Counted from the first letter of the stretch, positions 42,412 to 51,560 are shown. The stretch: 64,000 nt of DNA from Streptomyces sp. TLI_146 (GCF_002846415.1 NZ_PJMX01000001.1:4278001-4342000); one strand, 5' to 3'. Translations and numbers: made by a program. The notes: generated from the letters alone by a model not told the origin.

Positions 42412-45400
42412 ATGACCGAGCCGCTTGCCGAACGGCTGTTGGTGGACTTGCGGGACGACGGGCGGGTGCAGGTCTCGTCCTGGCCCGCCGCGGAGCACTC
42501 GCCCAGAACGGCCGGGGAGCCGGTCGAGCTGGTGTGGCCGCTGGACGAGCAGGAGATGGCGGACCTGCGGTGGTACCTGGAGCAGTATCTGCGGATGCCG
42601 TTCGGGGTGTACGAGCAGCGCGGGCCGCGCGTCGCGGAGCGGCTGCCCGAGTGGGGCGCCCGGATCTTCTCGGCGCTGTTCGCCACGGACGAGGCGAAGC
42701 GGGCGTACACGGAAGCACGGACGCGGGGCGGGCCGCTGGAGATCGTGCTGCGGTCGGGCTCGGCGGAGCGCCTCGGCCTGCCGTGGGAGCTGATGGCGGA
42801 CCCGGCGCGCCCGGTCCCCATCGTCCTCGACCAGGTGGCGGTGTCCCGCAGCCTTCAGACCACCGACACCCGGCACGTCTTCACCGTTCCGGGCTCGCGG
42901 CTGCGGGTGCTGATGGTGATCTCACGGCCGGACGGCGAGGCCGACGTCGGCTACCAGATGATCGCCCGCCCGCTGCTGCGCCGGCTGGAGGCGGTGCGCG
43001 GGAGCGTGGAGCTGGTGGTGCTGCGGCCGCCGACCCTGGAACGCCTTGAGGAGGTGCTGACCCGGGCCCGCGAGGACGGCGAGCCGTTCCAGGTGGTGCA
43101 CTTCGACGGCCACGGCGTCTTCGGCCCGCCACCTGCCTCCGGCGGCTGGGGCCCGATGATGTTCCAGAAGTCGGGCCCGCAGGGAATGCTGGCGTTCGAG
43201 AAGAGCGGCGGCGGCAGCGACCTGGTGCCCGCGGGCCGGGTGGCGCAGGTCCTGGCCGGGGCGCAGGTGCCGGTGGCCGTCCTCAACGCCTGCCAGTCGG
43301 CGGTCGTCGGCTCGCAGGTCGAGGCGGCGGTGGCGACCCGGCTGATGCAGGAGGGCGTGGCCTCGGTGGTGGCGATGGCATACAGCGTGTACGCGGTGGC
43401 CGCGGCCGAGTTCATGGCCGCCTTCTACGAGCGGCTGTTCGCGGGCGACCGGATGGCCGAGGCGGTCGCGGCGGGGCGCCGACGGCTCGCCCTGAACGAC
43501 GAACGGCCCTCCCTCAAGGGGATGCTGCCGCTGGACGACTGGATGGTGCCGGTCTTCTACACCCGCAGCGAGGTGCGCTTCCCGGGCCTGCGCACCGAGC
43601 GCGAATCGGAGGAGTCCCTGGACGGCATCCTCGACGCGATCAGCCGCCGCCCCGAGGACGGCCGACAGCCGGGACCGGGCCAGGAGCTCGCTCCCGAGGG
43701 CGAGTTCATCGGCCGCGACGCGCTGTTCTACCGGCTGGACGTGGCCGCCCGGCTCCAGCGCGTCGTGGTGCTGCACGGGCCCGGCGGGACGGGCAAGACG
43801 GAGCTCGCCAAGGCGTTCGGCCGCTGGTGCCGCGACACGGGCGCGGTCGACCGGCCGGAGTGGGTGATCTGGCACTCGTTCGAGCCCGGGGTGGCCTCGT
43901 TCGGCCTCGACGGCGTCGTCAACGCGATCGGGCGCCGCGTCTTCGCGGAGAAGTACGACACGCAGTTCGTCCTGCTGGACGCGGCGCAGCGCCTGCAAGC
44001 CGTGGAGCGGGCGCTGCGGACCCGGCGCGTGCTGCTGCTGTGGGACAACTTCGAGTCCGTACGGGCCATGCCGGACCCGGGGCAGGCGACACCGCCACTG
44101 CCGGAGCAGGAGCAGGACGAGATGCGCGACTTCCTGTCCCGCCTGGCCCGTGACAGCCGCGCCTCGGTCGTCATCACCAGCCGCTCCGACGAGGACTGGC
44201 TGGGCGAGACCGTCCGCCGCATCCGGGTCGACGGCCTGGACACCGAGGAGGCCACCCAGTACGCCGAGCAGCTCCTCGCCCCGTATCCGCACACCCGCAG
44301 AGCCCGCGAGTCGCGCGCGTTCGGCGAGGTGATGCGGTGGCTGGACGGCCATCCGCTGAGCATGCGGCTGGTGCTGCCGCATCTGGACACGACGAGCGCG
44401 CAGGACCTGCTGGACGGGCTGCGGGGCGTCAGGGCGCTGCCGGGGAACGGCAACGGGGGGCGGACCACTTCGCTGGCGGCGAGCATCGCGTACTCCTTCG
44501 ACCATCTGGCGGAGGAGGACCAGCGGGCGTTGACCGCGCTGAGTCTGTTGCAGGGGGTGGCGGATGCGAATGTGCTGGGGGCGTTCTCGGCCGGGCAAGG
44601 GGTTCCCGAGCAATTCCGCGGCCTCCCCACCTCGGCGTGGCGGGAGCTGCTGGAGCGGGCGTCGGCCCTGGGTCTGCTGTCGCCGGGTGTGGTCGGGACC
44701 TATCGGATCCATCCCGCGTTACCGGCGTATCTGGCCGACCGCTGGAAGGCGCAGGCGGCCGACGCGTACGACGATCAGCGCACTGCCTCCGTCCGCGCGC
44801 TGCTGGGCGCGCATGTCGAGTTCAGCCGCTGGCTCAGTGACCGCCTGGACGGTGAACACGCCCAGCTCGGCGTGGTGCTGGCCGCCACCCACCGCCGGAT
44901 GCTGGGGAGCATGCTCGGCCACGCCCTCGACCAGCGGATGTGGTCGCACGCGCAGTTCATCGCCCAGCTGCTGGACGTCTACTGGGACATGCGGGGCCTC
45001 GGCGAGGAGGCCCGCGGCTGGACCGCTCGTATCCGACGGGCCGTGGAGGGACCGGTCGGAAGCCCCCTCGACCTGGACACTCCGGCGGGAGCCCTGTGGG
45101 CGTACACCACCGGGTCGCAGGCCAACCGGGACCTTCTGGCCGGGCAGCTCGACCAGGCCGAAAGCACCTACCGCTCACACGTGAAGGCCATGCTGGCCGG
45201 CCGCGAGACCCCCGCACAGCGCAAGAAGCTCGCCAGCGTCTACCACCAGATCGGCATGGTCGCCCAGCACCGCGGGCGGCTGACAGAGGCCGAGGAGTGG
45301 TATCTCAAGTCCCTCGCCATCGAGGAGCTCATCGACAACCAGGACGGGATGGCCAGCAGCTACCACCAGCTCGGCATCGTCAGCCAGCTGCGCGGGCGGA

Positions 45401-46338
45401 TGACCGAGGCCGAGGAGTGGTACCACAAGTCCCTCGCCATCGCGGAAGCCCTGAGCAACCGGCATGCGATCATGCGCAGTTACCACTCCCTGGGCATGAT
45501 CGCCCAGCACCGCGGTCGGCAGAACGAGGCCGAGGAGTGGTACCACAAGGCCCGCGCCATCGCGGAGGGCCTGGGCAACCGGCCCGCGATGAGCACCACG
45601 TACCACCAGCTCGGCATCGTCAGCCAGCTGCGCGGGCGCCTCACGGAAGCCGCGGAGTGGTACCACGCCTCCCTCGCCATCGCCGAAAGCCTGGGCAACC
45701 GGCCCGGAATGAGCGGCAGTTACCACCAGCTCGGCATCATCAGCCAACTGCAAGGGCGGCTCACCGAGGCCGAGGAGTGGTACCAGAAGTCCCTCGCCAT
45801 CAAGGAGGACCTCGGCGACCGGGCATCCGTCGCCACCGGTTACCACCAGCTCGGCGCCGTCGATCACATGCGCGGTCGGCTGGAAGGGGCCGAGCGCTGG
45901 TACCGCAAGTCCCTCGATGTCGAGGAGGAGCTCGGCAACCGGCCCGGTATGGCCACCAGCTACCACTCGTTGGCCCTGATCGCTCAGCTTCGCGGTCGGT
46001 CCGCGGAGGCCGAGGAGGGGTGCAGAAAAGCCCTCGCCATCTGGAAGGACCTGGAGGATCTGCCGGGCCTGGCGCTGACGTGCGGAACGCTCGGCGCCCT
46101 CGCCTTCGAGCAGAACCGGCCGGACTCGGCCCTGGAGTGGATGGTCAGATGCGTGTCGCAGTTCGAGGAGATCCCACACCCCGAGACCGGGAACGGCCCT
46201 CTCCTCCTCCAGAAGCTGACCGAACTGCTGGGCATCTCCGCTCTGGAGCGGACCTGGCAGTCCGTCACCGCGAACCCCCTCCCCGCAGCCGTACGGCAGT
46301 ACGTCCTCGCGCACCCGCCCGCGCCCACCACCGAATGA
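42412..46338 (+). CDS. CHAT protease / NTPase / TPR protein (NLR-like)
   Basis: A 1308-residue three-part protein. Residues about 150-400 form a CHAT caspase-like domain, with the catalytic pair visible as HFDGHG (H234) and LNACQSA (C294). Residues about 430-700 form a signalling NTPase: VLHGPGGTGKTE (Walker A, 456-464), RVLLLWDNFES (Walker B, D545) and VVITSRSDEDW. From about residue 944 there are eight TPR units of exactly 40 residues (YHQLGIVSQLRGRLTEAEEWYHKSLAIAEXLGNRPGMA). The layout matches NLR-type immune sensors: ligand binding by repeats, NTPase oligomerisation, protease output. The ATG at 42412 follows GGAGGG. A small gene follows 24 bases later. Confidence 0.88.
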   Translation: MTEPLAERLLVDLRDDGRVQVSSWPAAEHSPRTAGEPVELVWPLDEQEMADLRWYLEQYLRMPFGVYEQRGPRVAERLPEWGARIFSALFATDEAKRAYTEARTRGGPLEIVLRSGSAERLGLPWELMADPARPVPIVLDQVAVSRSLQTTDTRHVFTVPGSRLRVLMVISRPDGEADVGYQMIARPLLRRLEAVRGSVELVVLRPPTLERLEEVLTRAREDGEPFQVVHFDGHGVFGPPPASGGWGPMMFQKSGPQGMLAFEKSGGGSDLVPAGRVAQVLAGAQVPVAVLNACQSAVVGSQVEAAVATRLMQEGVASVVAMAYSVYAVAAAEFMAAFYERLFAGDRMAEAVAAGRRRLALNDERPSLKGMLPLDDWMVPVFYTRSEVRFPGLRTERESEESLDGILDAISRRPEDGRQPGPGQELAPEGEFIGRDALFYRLDVAARLQRVVVLHGPGGTGKTELAKAFGRWCRDTGAVDRPEWVIWHSFEPGVASFGLDGVVNAIGRRVFAEKYDTQFVLLDAAQRLQAVERALRTRRVLLLWDNFESVRAMPDPGQATPPLPEQEQDEMRDFLSRLARDSRASVVITSRSDEDWLGETVRRIRVDGLDTEEATQYAEQLLAPYPHTRRARESRAFGEVMRWLDGHPLSMRLVLPHLDTTSAQDLLDGLRGVRALPGNGNGGRTTSLAASIAYSFDHLAEEDQRALTALSLLQGVADANVLGAFSAGQGVPEQFRGLPTSAWRELLERASALGLLSPGVVGTYRIHPALPAYLADRWKAQAADAYDDQRTASVRALLGAHVEFSRWLSDRLDGEHAQLGVVLAATHRRMLGSMLGHALDQRMWSHAQFIAQLLDVYWDMRGLGEEARGWTARIRRAVEGPVGSPLDLDTPAGALWAYTTGSQANRDLLAGQLDQAESTYRSHVKAMLAGRETPAQRKKLASVYHQIGMVAQHRGRLTEAEEWYLKSLAIEELIDNQDGMASSYHQLGIVSQLRGRMTEAEEWYHKSLAIAEALSNRHAIMRSYHSLGMIAQHRGRQNEAEEWYHKARAIAEGLGNRPAMSTTYHQLGIVSQLRGRLTEAAEWYHASLAIAESLGNRPGMSGSYHQLGIISQLQGRLTEAEEWYQKSLAIKEDLGDRASVATGYHQLGAVDHMRGRLEGAERWYRKSLDVEEELGNRPGMATSYHSLALIAQLRGRSAEAEEGCRKALAIWKDLEDLPGLALTCGTLGALAFEQNRPDSALEWMVRCVSQFEEIPHPETGNGPLLLQKLTELLGISALERTWQSVTANPLPAAVRQYVLAHPPAPTTE
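45241..46200 (+). repeat. Eight 120-bp tandem repeats encoding TPR units
   Basis: Units begin at 45241, 45361, 45481, 45601, 45721, 45841, 45961 and (degenerate) 46081, all exactly 120 bases. Each of the first seven begins TACCAC and encodes one 40-residue TPR. The central units are most alike, as expected from duplication or gene conversion. Confidence 0.9.
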
Positions 46339-46362
46339 ATCCGACCCCAGGAGGTCCCACCC

Positions 46363-46761
46363 ATGGCCGACCCCATCACCGACCCCGTCGCGCTCGGTGT
46401 CCGCGCCGCGGCCCGGCGGCTCGCCCCGCAGACCCACCCCGGGCTCCCCGACGACGTGGAGGCCGCGCTGTACGCGCGCGGCGCCGCCGTCCGCCCCGAC
46501 CAGTACACCGACCTCGACTCCCTCGGCACGCTGATCGTGAGCATCGCGACCCTGGCCTGGACGGTCCACAACGACCTGAAGAGCAGAGCGGCGGCGCCCC
46601 GGCGCGAGGTGACCGTGCGGTACGTGCGGGACCAGCTGGAGCTGGACGACGCGCTGCCGCCCGCGCTCGGGCCTGCCGAGCGGGACCGGATCGTCGGCAT
46701 CACGGTCGACGAGGTCCTCGACGCGGCGGACCGGCAGGACGAGCCGGAGCAGCCCCAATAG
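46363..46761 (+). CDS. 132-aa partner of the CHAT protein, one hydrophobic segment
   Basis: No known family is recognised. Residues 1-50 are soluble (MADPITDPVALGVRAAARRL...PDQYTDLDS), then LGTLIVSIATLAWTVHNDLKSR (about 54-75) is a single hydrophobic helix, followed by a charged helical region (REVTVRYVRDQLELDDALP...ITVDEVLDAADRQDE). AGGAGG precedes the ATG, and the gene lies 24 bases after the CHAT gene, so they are cotranscribed. In such modules a small partner often serves as protease substrate, membrane effector or inhibitor. That role is inference. Confidence 0.7.
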   Translation: MADPITDPVALGVRAAARRLAPQTHPGLPDDVEAALYARGAAVRPDQYTDLDSLGTLIVSIATLAWTVHNDLKSRAAAPRREVTVRYVRDQLELDDALPPALGPAERDRIVGITVDEVLDAADRQDEPEQPQ

Positions 46762-46813
46762 CGATGGCCTGATCGGCATGGCCCGAAGAGATCGGGCCAC
46801 ATACACTCGACCC

Positions 46814-47812
46814 ATGACCACGCCCCCGCCCCACCGCGTCGTCGTCCTCGCCCTCGACGGCCTGCTCCCCTTCGAGCTCGGCATCCCGCAGCGGATCTTC
46901 GGGAAGGCGCGGGGCGCTGGGCGGGAGGCGTTGTACTCCGTGACAACCTGTTCCGTGCGGGCGCCGGGGCCCGTGCAGACCGACGCCGACTTCGCCGTGC
47001 TCGTCGAGAACGGGCCCGAGGCACTGGCCCTCGCCGACACCGTGGTCGTGCCCGCCTCGCACGAGCTGGGGCCGGTGTACGAGGAGGGCGTGCTCACGGA
47101 CGAGCTCGCGCGGGCCTTCGCGTACGTACGGCCGGGGACGCGCATGGTGTCCATCTGCACCGGGAGCTTCGTGCTGGCCGCCGCCGGGTACCTGGACGGG
47201 CGGCCCGCCACCACCCACTGGTGGCACGCCGAGCACTTCCAGCGGCTCTTCCCGTCCGTCGCCGTCGACCCGGACGTGCTGTTCGTCGACGACGGGGACG
47301 TGCTCACCTCGGCCGGGGTCGCCGCCGGGATCGACCTGTGCCTGCACCTGGTGCGGCGCGACCACGGGGCGGCGGTCGCCAACGACGTGGCGCGCCGGAC
47401 CGTGGTGCCGCCGCACCGCGAGGGCGGGCAGGCCCAGTACATCGAACGGCCGCTCCCCGCCCCGCAGTTGGCGACCACCACGGCCGCCCGCGCCTGGGCG
47501 CTCGGGCGCCTGGACGAGCCGATCCAGCTGCGGGACATGGCAGAGCAGGAGGCGATGTCCGTACGGACGTTCACGCGCCGGTTCCGCGAGGAGACGGGGC
47601 TCAGCCCCGGGCAGTGGCTCACCCAGCAGCGCGTGGAGCGCGCCCGGCACCTGCTGGAGTCGAGCGACCTGTCCGTGGACCGGATCGCCCGCCTCGCCGG
47701 ATTCGGTACGGCGACCTCGCTGCGCCAGCACCTACAGGCTGCGCTCGGGGTCCCGCCGACCGTCTACCGGCGCACCTTCCGCGCGGCCGGAAGCGACTCC
47801 GTCGCCGGCTGA
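46814..47812 (+). CDS. GlxA-family regulator (DJ-1/PfpI + AraC HTH)
   Basis: A 332-residue regulator. Residues about 7-190 are a DJ-1/PfpI-like domain (VVVLALDGLLPFELGIPQRIF...VSICTGSFVLAAAGYLDGRPATTHWWHA) with the ICTGSF nucleophile-elbow motif. The C-terminus is an AraC-type HTH: MSVRTFTRRFREETGLSPGQWLTQQRVERARHLLESSDLSVDRIARLAGFGTATSLRQHLQAALGVPPTVYRRTF. Such proteins activate or repress nearby transport genes. The convergent MFS gene overlaps its 3' end by 81 bases. Confidence 0.9.
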   Translation: MTTPPPHRVVVLALDGLLPFELGIPQRIFGKARGAGREALYSVTTCSVRAPGPVQTDADFAVLVENGPEALALADTVVVPASHELGPVYEEGVLTDELARAFAYVRPGTRMVSICTGSFVLAAAGYLDGRPATTHWWHAEHFQRLFPSVAVDPDVLFVDDGDVLTSAGVAAGIDLCLHLVRRDHGAAVANDVARRTVVPPHREGGQAQYIERPLPAPQLATTTAARAWALGRLDEPIQLRDMAEQEAMSVRTFTRRFREETGLSPGQWLTQQRVERARHLLESSDLSVDRIARLAGFGTATSLRQHLQAALGVPPTVYRRTFRAAGSDSVAG

Positions 47813-48970
47813 GCGGTCGCGCTCCGGCTCCCGCAGCACCCCGACCACCGTCAGCAGCAGCGTGAGACCCACCCCGGCCAGGATCGCCGTCGAGGGCGCC
47901 ACCGAGCGCAGCAGGACGCCGGAGAGGGTGCCGGTGAGCGCGTAACCGGCGCCGACGGCCGCGTACATCACCGAGTACCCGGCGGCCAGCGCGCTCGGCG
48001 GCAGCACCTCGCGCAGCAGCATGTTGCGGGTGAGCATCGCCCCGGCCTGCAGGACGCCCGCGAGCACCAGGAGCCCGGCCAGCCACACCGCGCCCGGCAC
48101 CAGCGCGACGAGCGCCACGCACCCCGAGACCGCCAGCAGCAGCACCAGGCTCTGCGCGCGCAGGGCGCCGGGCCACGAGCGCAGCCCGTACACGAACGCG
48201 CCCGCCGCCGACCCCGCCGAGAACCCGGCGAGCAGCGGGCCCGCCCAGCCGAGCGCGATGCCGCGCTGCTCCAGGAGGGCGGGCAGGACGAGTTCGGCCA
48301 GGGCGAGCAGGGAGATGCCGGCCGCGCCGGTCACGTACACCGGCCAGGCCCGCCACAGCACCCGGCGCATCGGCTCGCCGCCCCGGTCGGCGGTGTCGGC
48401 CCGCCAGCCCGGCGGCAGCGCCCACAGCCCGGCGACGGCGGCGGCCATCAGCCCGGCCGCGAGCAGCATCGGAAGGTACGGGCGCACGCTCAGCGCCAGC
48501 CAGGTGGTGACGGCCGGGGTCACCGACCAGATGCCGAAGATCAGCATCGACTCGGCGCTGACCGCCTGCTGGACCGCCTTCTCGGGCACCATCGCGGCGA
48601 GCATCGCGCGCAGTCCCCCGGAGGTCGCGGCGGGCGCCGCCCCGGCGACGAACGCGGCGGCGCCGAGCACCACCGGGTGCGCGTCGTGGGCGAGTCCGAG
48701 CGCGGCGAACCCGACGGCCCCGCCCGCGAGCCCCAGCGCCAGGTGCGGCCGCGCCCGCTCGGCGCGCATCCGCATGCCGAGCAGGGGGGCGCCGACTATC
48801 TCGCCGAGTACGTAGACGGCGGCGAGCACCGCGCCGAGGGTGTACCCGCCGGGCCGGTCGCGGACCATGAAGACGACGCCCAGCGGCGCCATCGCGACCG
48901 GAGCACGCGCCCCGACGGCGACCAGCGCCCAGGTCAGAACGGGTCGCGTGGCCAGGTCGCGGTAGCTCAT
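47732..48970 (-). CDS. MFS transporter
   Basis: A 412-residue protein with about 12 hydrophobic segments (for example VLAAVYVLGEIVGAPLLGMRMR, GAAGISLLALAELVLPALLEQRG, WLAGLLVLAGVLQAGAMLTRNMLL and AAGYSVMYAAVGAGYALTGTLSGVLLR). It belongs to the major facilitator superfamily, resembling Streptomyces drug-efflux members. The last 27 residues (RSAGDGVASGRAEG...) are hydrophilic and lie over the 3' end of the GlxA-type gene on the other strand. Substrate unknown. The ATG at 48970 is used. Confidence 0.87.
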   Translation of the reverse strand: MSYRDLATRPVLTWALVAVGARAPVAMAPLGVVFMVRDRPGGYTLGAVLAAVYVLGEIVGAPLLGMRMRAERARPHLALGLAGGAVGFAALGLAHDAHPVVLGAAAFVAGAAPAATSGGLRAMLAAMVPEKAVQQAVSAESMLIFGIWSVTPAVTTWLALSVRPYLPMLLAAGLMAAAVAGLWALPPGWRADTADRGGEPMRRVLWRAWPVYVTGAAGISLLALAELVLPALLEQRGIALGWAGPLLAGFSAGSAAGAFVYGLRSWPGALRAQSLVLLLAVSGCVALVALVPGAVWLAGLLVLAGVLQAGAMLTRNMLLREVLPPSALAAGYSVMYAAVGAGYALTGTLSGVLLRSVAPSTAILAGVGLTLLLTVVGVLREPERDRSAGDGVASGRAEGAPVDGRRDPERSL

Positions 48971-49036
48971 GGGGCTGAAGATAGCCCGGGGGCGAGGGGT
49001 GCCCACAAACGGATTTCGGCGCCCGGAGGACGCCCC

Positions 49037-50086
49037 TCAGAAGGTCAGCACCGCGCGCGCCACCCTCCCCTGCCGTGTGTCCTCGACCGCCTTGGCGAAG
49101 TCCTCGACGGGGTACGTCCGCGTCACCAGCTCGTCGAGGAGCAGAACGCCGCTGCGGTACAGCTCGGCGTACCGGGGGATGTCGTGCTGCGGCCGCGAAC
49201 TCCCGTACCGGCAGCCGAGGATCGACTTGTCCAGGAACATCGCGGCGGGCGCGAACGTCGCCTCCACGTCCGGCGCGGGCATCCCGAGCAGGATCGCCTG
49301 GCCGTGCCGGTCGAGCAGGTCGACGGCCTGCCGGACGAGCCCGGCGTGGCCCACGCACTCGAAGACGTGGTCGGCGCCGGTCGCCAGGATCTCCCGCACT
49401 CCGTCCACCGACGGCAGGAAGTGGGTGGCGCCGAACTGCCGGGCGGCGGCCTCCTTCGCCGGGTTGGTGTCGACAGCGACGACCGTCCGCGCACCCGCGA
49501 TCCGGGCGCCCTGAAGGACGTTGAGGCCGATGCCGCCGGTGCCGATGACGACGACGGTGTCACCGCGGTCGACGCGCGCCCGGTTCAGTACGGCGCCCAC
49601 GCCGGTGAGGACGGCGCACCCGATGAGCGCGGCGGAGGACAGCGGCAGATCGGGGGGAATCCGCACGGCTTGGACGGCCTTGACCACCGTGTGTTCGGCG
49701 AAGGCGGAGTTGGCGGCGAACTGGTGGACGGGGGCGCCGCCGCGCGAGAACGGCCGCCCGGGCCGTCCGATCGCCTTGCGGCACATGGTGGGCCGCCCCC
49801 GGTCGCAGTCGGCGCAGGCCCCGCAGTTGGCGAGGGTGGAGAGTGCCACGTGGTCGCCGGGGGCGACATGGGTGACGCCCGCCCCGACCGCCTCGACGAC
49901 GCCCGCGCCCTCGTGGCCGAGCACCACGGGCACGGGGAAGGGGATCGTGCCGTCGACCACGGACAGGTCGGAGTGGCAGAGCCCGGCGGCGGCGATCGCC
50001 ACCCGGACCTCGCCGGGCCCCGGGTCGCGTACCTCCAGGTCGTCGACCACCCGCGCGTACGTCCCGTCGAACAGAACACCTCTCAC
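49037..50086 (-). CDS. Zinc-dependent alcohol dehydrogenase (MDR family)
   Basis: A 349-residue medium-chain dehydrogenase. Catalytic zinc ligands are Cys37 (GLCHSDL) and His58-Glu59 (GHEG). Structural zinc ligands are Cys88, 91, 94 and 102 (CGACADCDRGRPTMC). The NAD motif is GTGGIGLN. It oxidises an alcohol, or reduces an aldehyde, of unknown identity. The GTG at 50086 overlaps the acyl-CoA dehydrogenase stop as GTGA, so the two enzymes are coupled. There is no palindrome upstream of the pair. Confidence 0.93.
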   Translation of the reverse strand: MRGVLFDGTYARVVDDLEVRDPGPGEVRVAIAAAGLCHSDLSVVDGTIPFPVPVVLGHEGAGVVEAVGAGVTHVAPGDHVALSTLANCGACADCDRGRPTMCRKAIGRPGRPFSRGGAPVHQFAANSAFAEHTVVKAVQAVRIPPDLPLSSAALIGCAVLTGVGAVLNRARVDRGDTVVVIGTGGIGLNVLQGARIAGARTVVAVDTNPAKEAAARQFGATHFLPSVDGVREILATGADHVFECVGHAGLVRQAVDLLDRHGQAILLGMPAPDVEATFAPAAMFLDKSILGCRYGSSRPQHDIPRYAELYRSGVLLLDELVTRTYPVEDFAKAVEDTRQGRVARAVLTF

Positions 50087-51222
50087 TGGCCCCGTGCCTC
50101 CCTCGGCAGGCCGAGCACGCGCTCGGCGATGATGGTGCGCTGGATCTCGTCGGAGCCGCCGTAGACGGTGTCGGCCCGGGAGAAGAGGAACAGGCGCTGG
50201 AGCGGGTCGAGTTCGTACGGCCGCTCCTCGCTCCAGTCGTGCGGAGAGACCGTGCCGGCCGCGCCCCGCACGGCCATGGCGAGCTCGCCGAGGCGCTGGT
50301 GCCAGCCGCCCCAGAGGAGTTTGGCGACGCTGGGGGCGGCGGGGTCGTCCCCGCCCAGGGTGCGCAGGGCGTTCCAGCGCATGGTGCGGAGTTCGGCCCA
50401 TTGCCGGACGAGCCGGTCACGGAGGAGGGGGTCGAGACGGTCGCCGGTCTGCTGGATCACCTGCTCCAACTCCGCCTCGAACCCGATCTGCTGGGCCAGG
50501 GTGGAGACTCCGCGCTCGGCGGCGAGGAGGTCCACGGCGACGCGCCAGCCGTTGCCCTCGCCGCCGACGACGTGCTCGGGGTCGGCGCGGGCCCCGTCGA
50601 AGAAGACCTCGTTGAACTCGCTCGTCCCCGTCAGCTGCCGGATCGGCCGCACCTCGACCCTGCCGTCCGGCTGGTCCATCGGGACGAGCAGGAGGGAGAG
50701 CCCGTGGTGGCGGTGCGAGCCGGGTTCGGTACGCGCGAGCACGAAGCACCAGTCGGCTTCGTGGGCGTGCGAGGTCCAGATCTTCTGCCCGGTGAGGCGG
50801 TACGCGCCGGTGGCGTCGCGGACGGCCGTGGTGCGGACGGCGGCGAGGTCGGATCCGGCGCCGGGTTCGCTGTAGCCCTGGCACCAGATCGTCTCGCCGC
50901 GGGCGATGCCGGGGAGGAAGCGGGCCTGCTGGGCGGGGGTGCCGTGGGTGAGGAGGGTGGGGGCGAGGAGGTTCTCCCCGATGTGGCCCGGCCGGGGCGG
51001 GGTGTTCGGTGTCCGGGCGTACTCCTCGGCCCAGACGATCTGCTGGGTGAGGGTGGCGGGGGGGTTCCCGTACGGCGTGTCGCCCCACCCGAGACCGATC
51101 CACCCGCCCTCGCCGAGGGTGCGCTCCCAGGCGCGTCCCGACGGGTCGGGGGGGTGGGCGTCGAGCCAGGCGCGGGCGTGGTGGCGGAAGGTGTCGTCTT
51201 CCGGGGGGAAGGTGAAGTCCAT
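50083..51222 (-). CDS. Acyl-CoA dehydrogenase
   Basis: A 379-residue FAD-dependent enzyme. WCQGYSEPGAGSDLAAVRTTAVRD (FAD/substrate loop), QKIWTSHAHEADW, LLAAERGVSTLAQQIGFE and the C-terminal VYGGSDEIQRTIIAERVLGLPREARG are typical. The Glu-rich active site of straight-chain enzymes is not obvious, and the protein fits the FadE group acting on cyclic or branched acyl-CoAs. It has no partner next to it apart from the alcohol dehydrogenase with which it overlaps. Upstream lie dispersed repeats. Confidence 0.9.
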   Translation of the reverse strand: MDFTFPPEDDTFRHHARAWLDAHPPDPSGRAWERTLGEGGWIGLGWGDTPYGNPPATLTQQIVWAEEYARTPNTPPRPGHIGENLLAPTLLTHGTPAQQARFLPGIARGETIWCQGYSEPGAGSDLAAVRTTAVRDATGAYRLTGQKIWTSHAHEADWCFVLARTEPGSHRHHGLSLLLVPMDQPDGRVEVRPIRQLTGTSEFNEVFFDGARADPEHVVGGEGNGWRVAVDLLAAERGVSTLAQQIGFEAELEQVIQQTGDRLDPLLRDRLVRQWAELRTMRWNALRTLGGDDPAAPSVAKLLWGGWHQRLGELAMAVRGAAGTVSPHDWSEERPYELDPLQRLFLFSRADTVYGGSDEIQRTIIAERVLGLPREARGQ

Positions 51223-51257
51223 TGCGGGTGCCTCTCTGGTCGCGTGGTGGTGCCTGT

Positions 51258-51290
51258 CCCCCGCCCCGCCCCTTCCCTGAAGCCCTCTGG
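51258..51290. repeat. G-rich repeat, reverse copy
   Basis: Reversed copy of the GGGAAGGGGCGGGGTGGGG family (CCCCGCCCCGCCCCTTCCCT), followed by CCCTCTGGCGG. It lies immediately upstream of the acyl-CoA dehydrogenase. Confidence 0.72.
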
Positions 51291-51299
51291 CGGGCGGCC

Positions 51300-51505
51300 G
51301 GAGCCCCGTCTTCGCCTGCGGACCGTGCTGGGTTGCTCGCGCAGTTCCCCGCGCCCCTGAAATGCTCGGCTTCGCCATCGCACTCCCCGCGCCCCTTAGG
51401 TGCCGCTGCGCGGCAATCCCCTGGGCGGCCCGGAGGGGCGCATTTAGGGGCGCGGGGAACTGCGCGACCAGCCGTCCACGGTCCGCAGACGAACGAAGCG
51501 GGGTG
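51300..51505. repeat. Dispersed repeat cluster R6
   Basis: A reversed copy (about 51337-51358), a degenerate reversed copy (about 51380-51399) and a forward copy (about 51447-51469) of the GGGGCGCGGGGAACTGCGCG family, with CCGCAGACGAA at the right edge. They lie between the SDR and acyl-CoA dehydrogenase genes. Confidence 0.82.
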
Positions 51506-51560
51506 CAGGGGCCGCAGGCCCCGCAAACGGGGGTCGGGGCGGGGCCCCGGGAAAACCGCC

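Noticed and set aside
45241..46200. Regular 120-bp repeats considered as a CRISPR-like or satellite array
   Set aside because: They are in frame, encode TPR units and have no unique spacers.
45175..47622. An 815-codon open frame on the minus strand across the TPR and GlxA genes
   Set aside because: Its repeats are only the complement of the TPR-coding repeats, and it crosses three well-supported genes.
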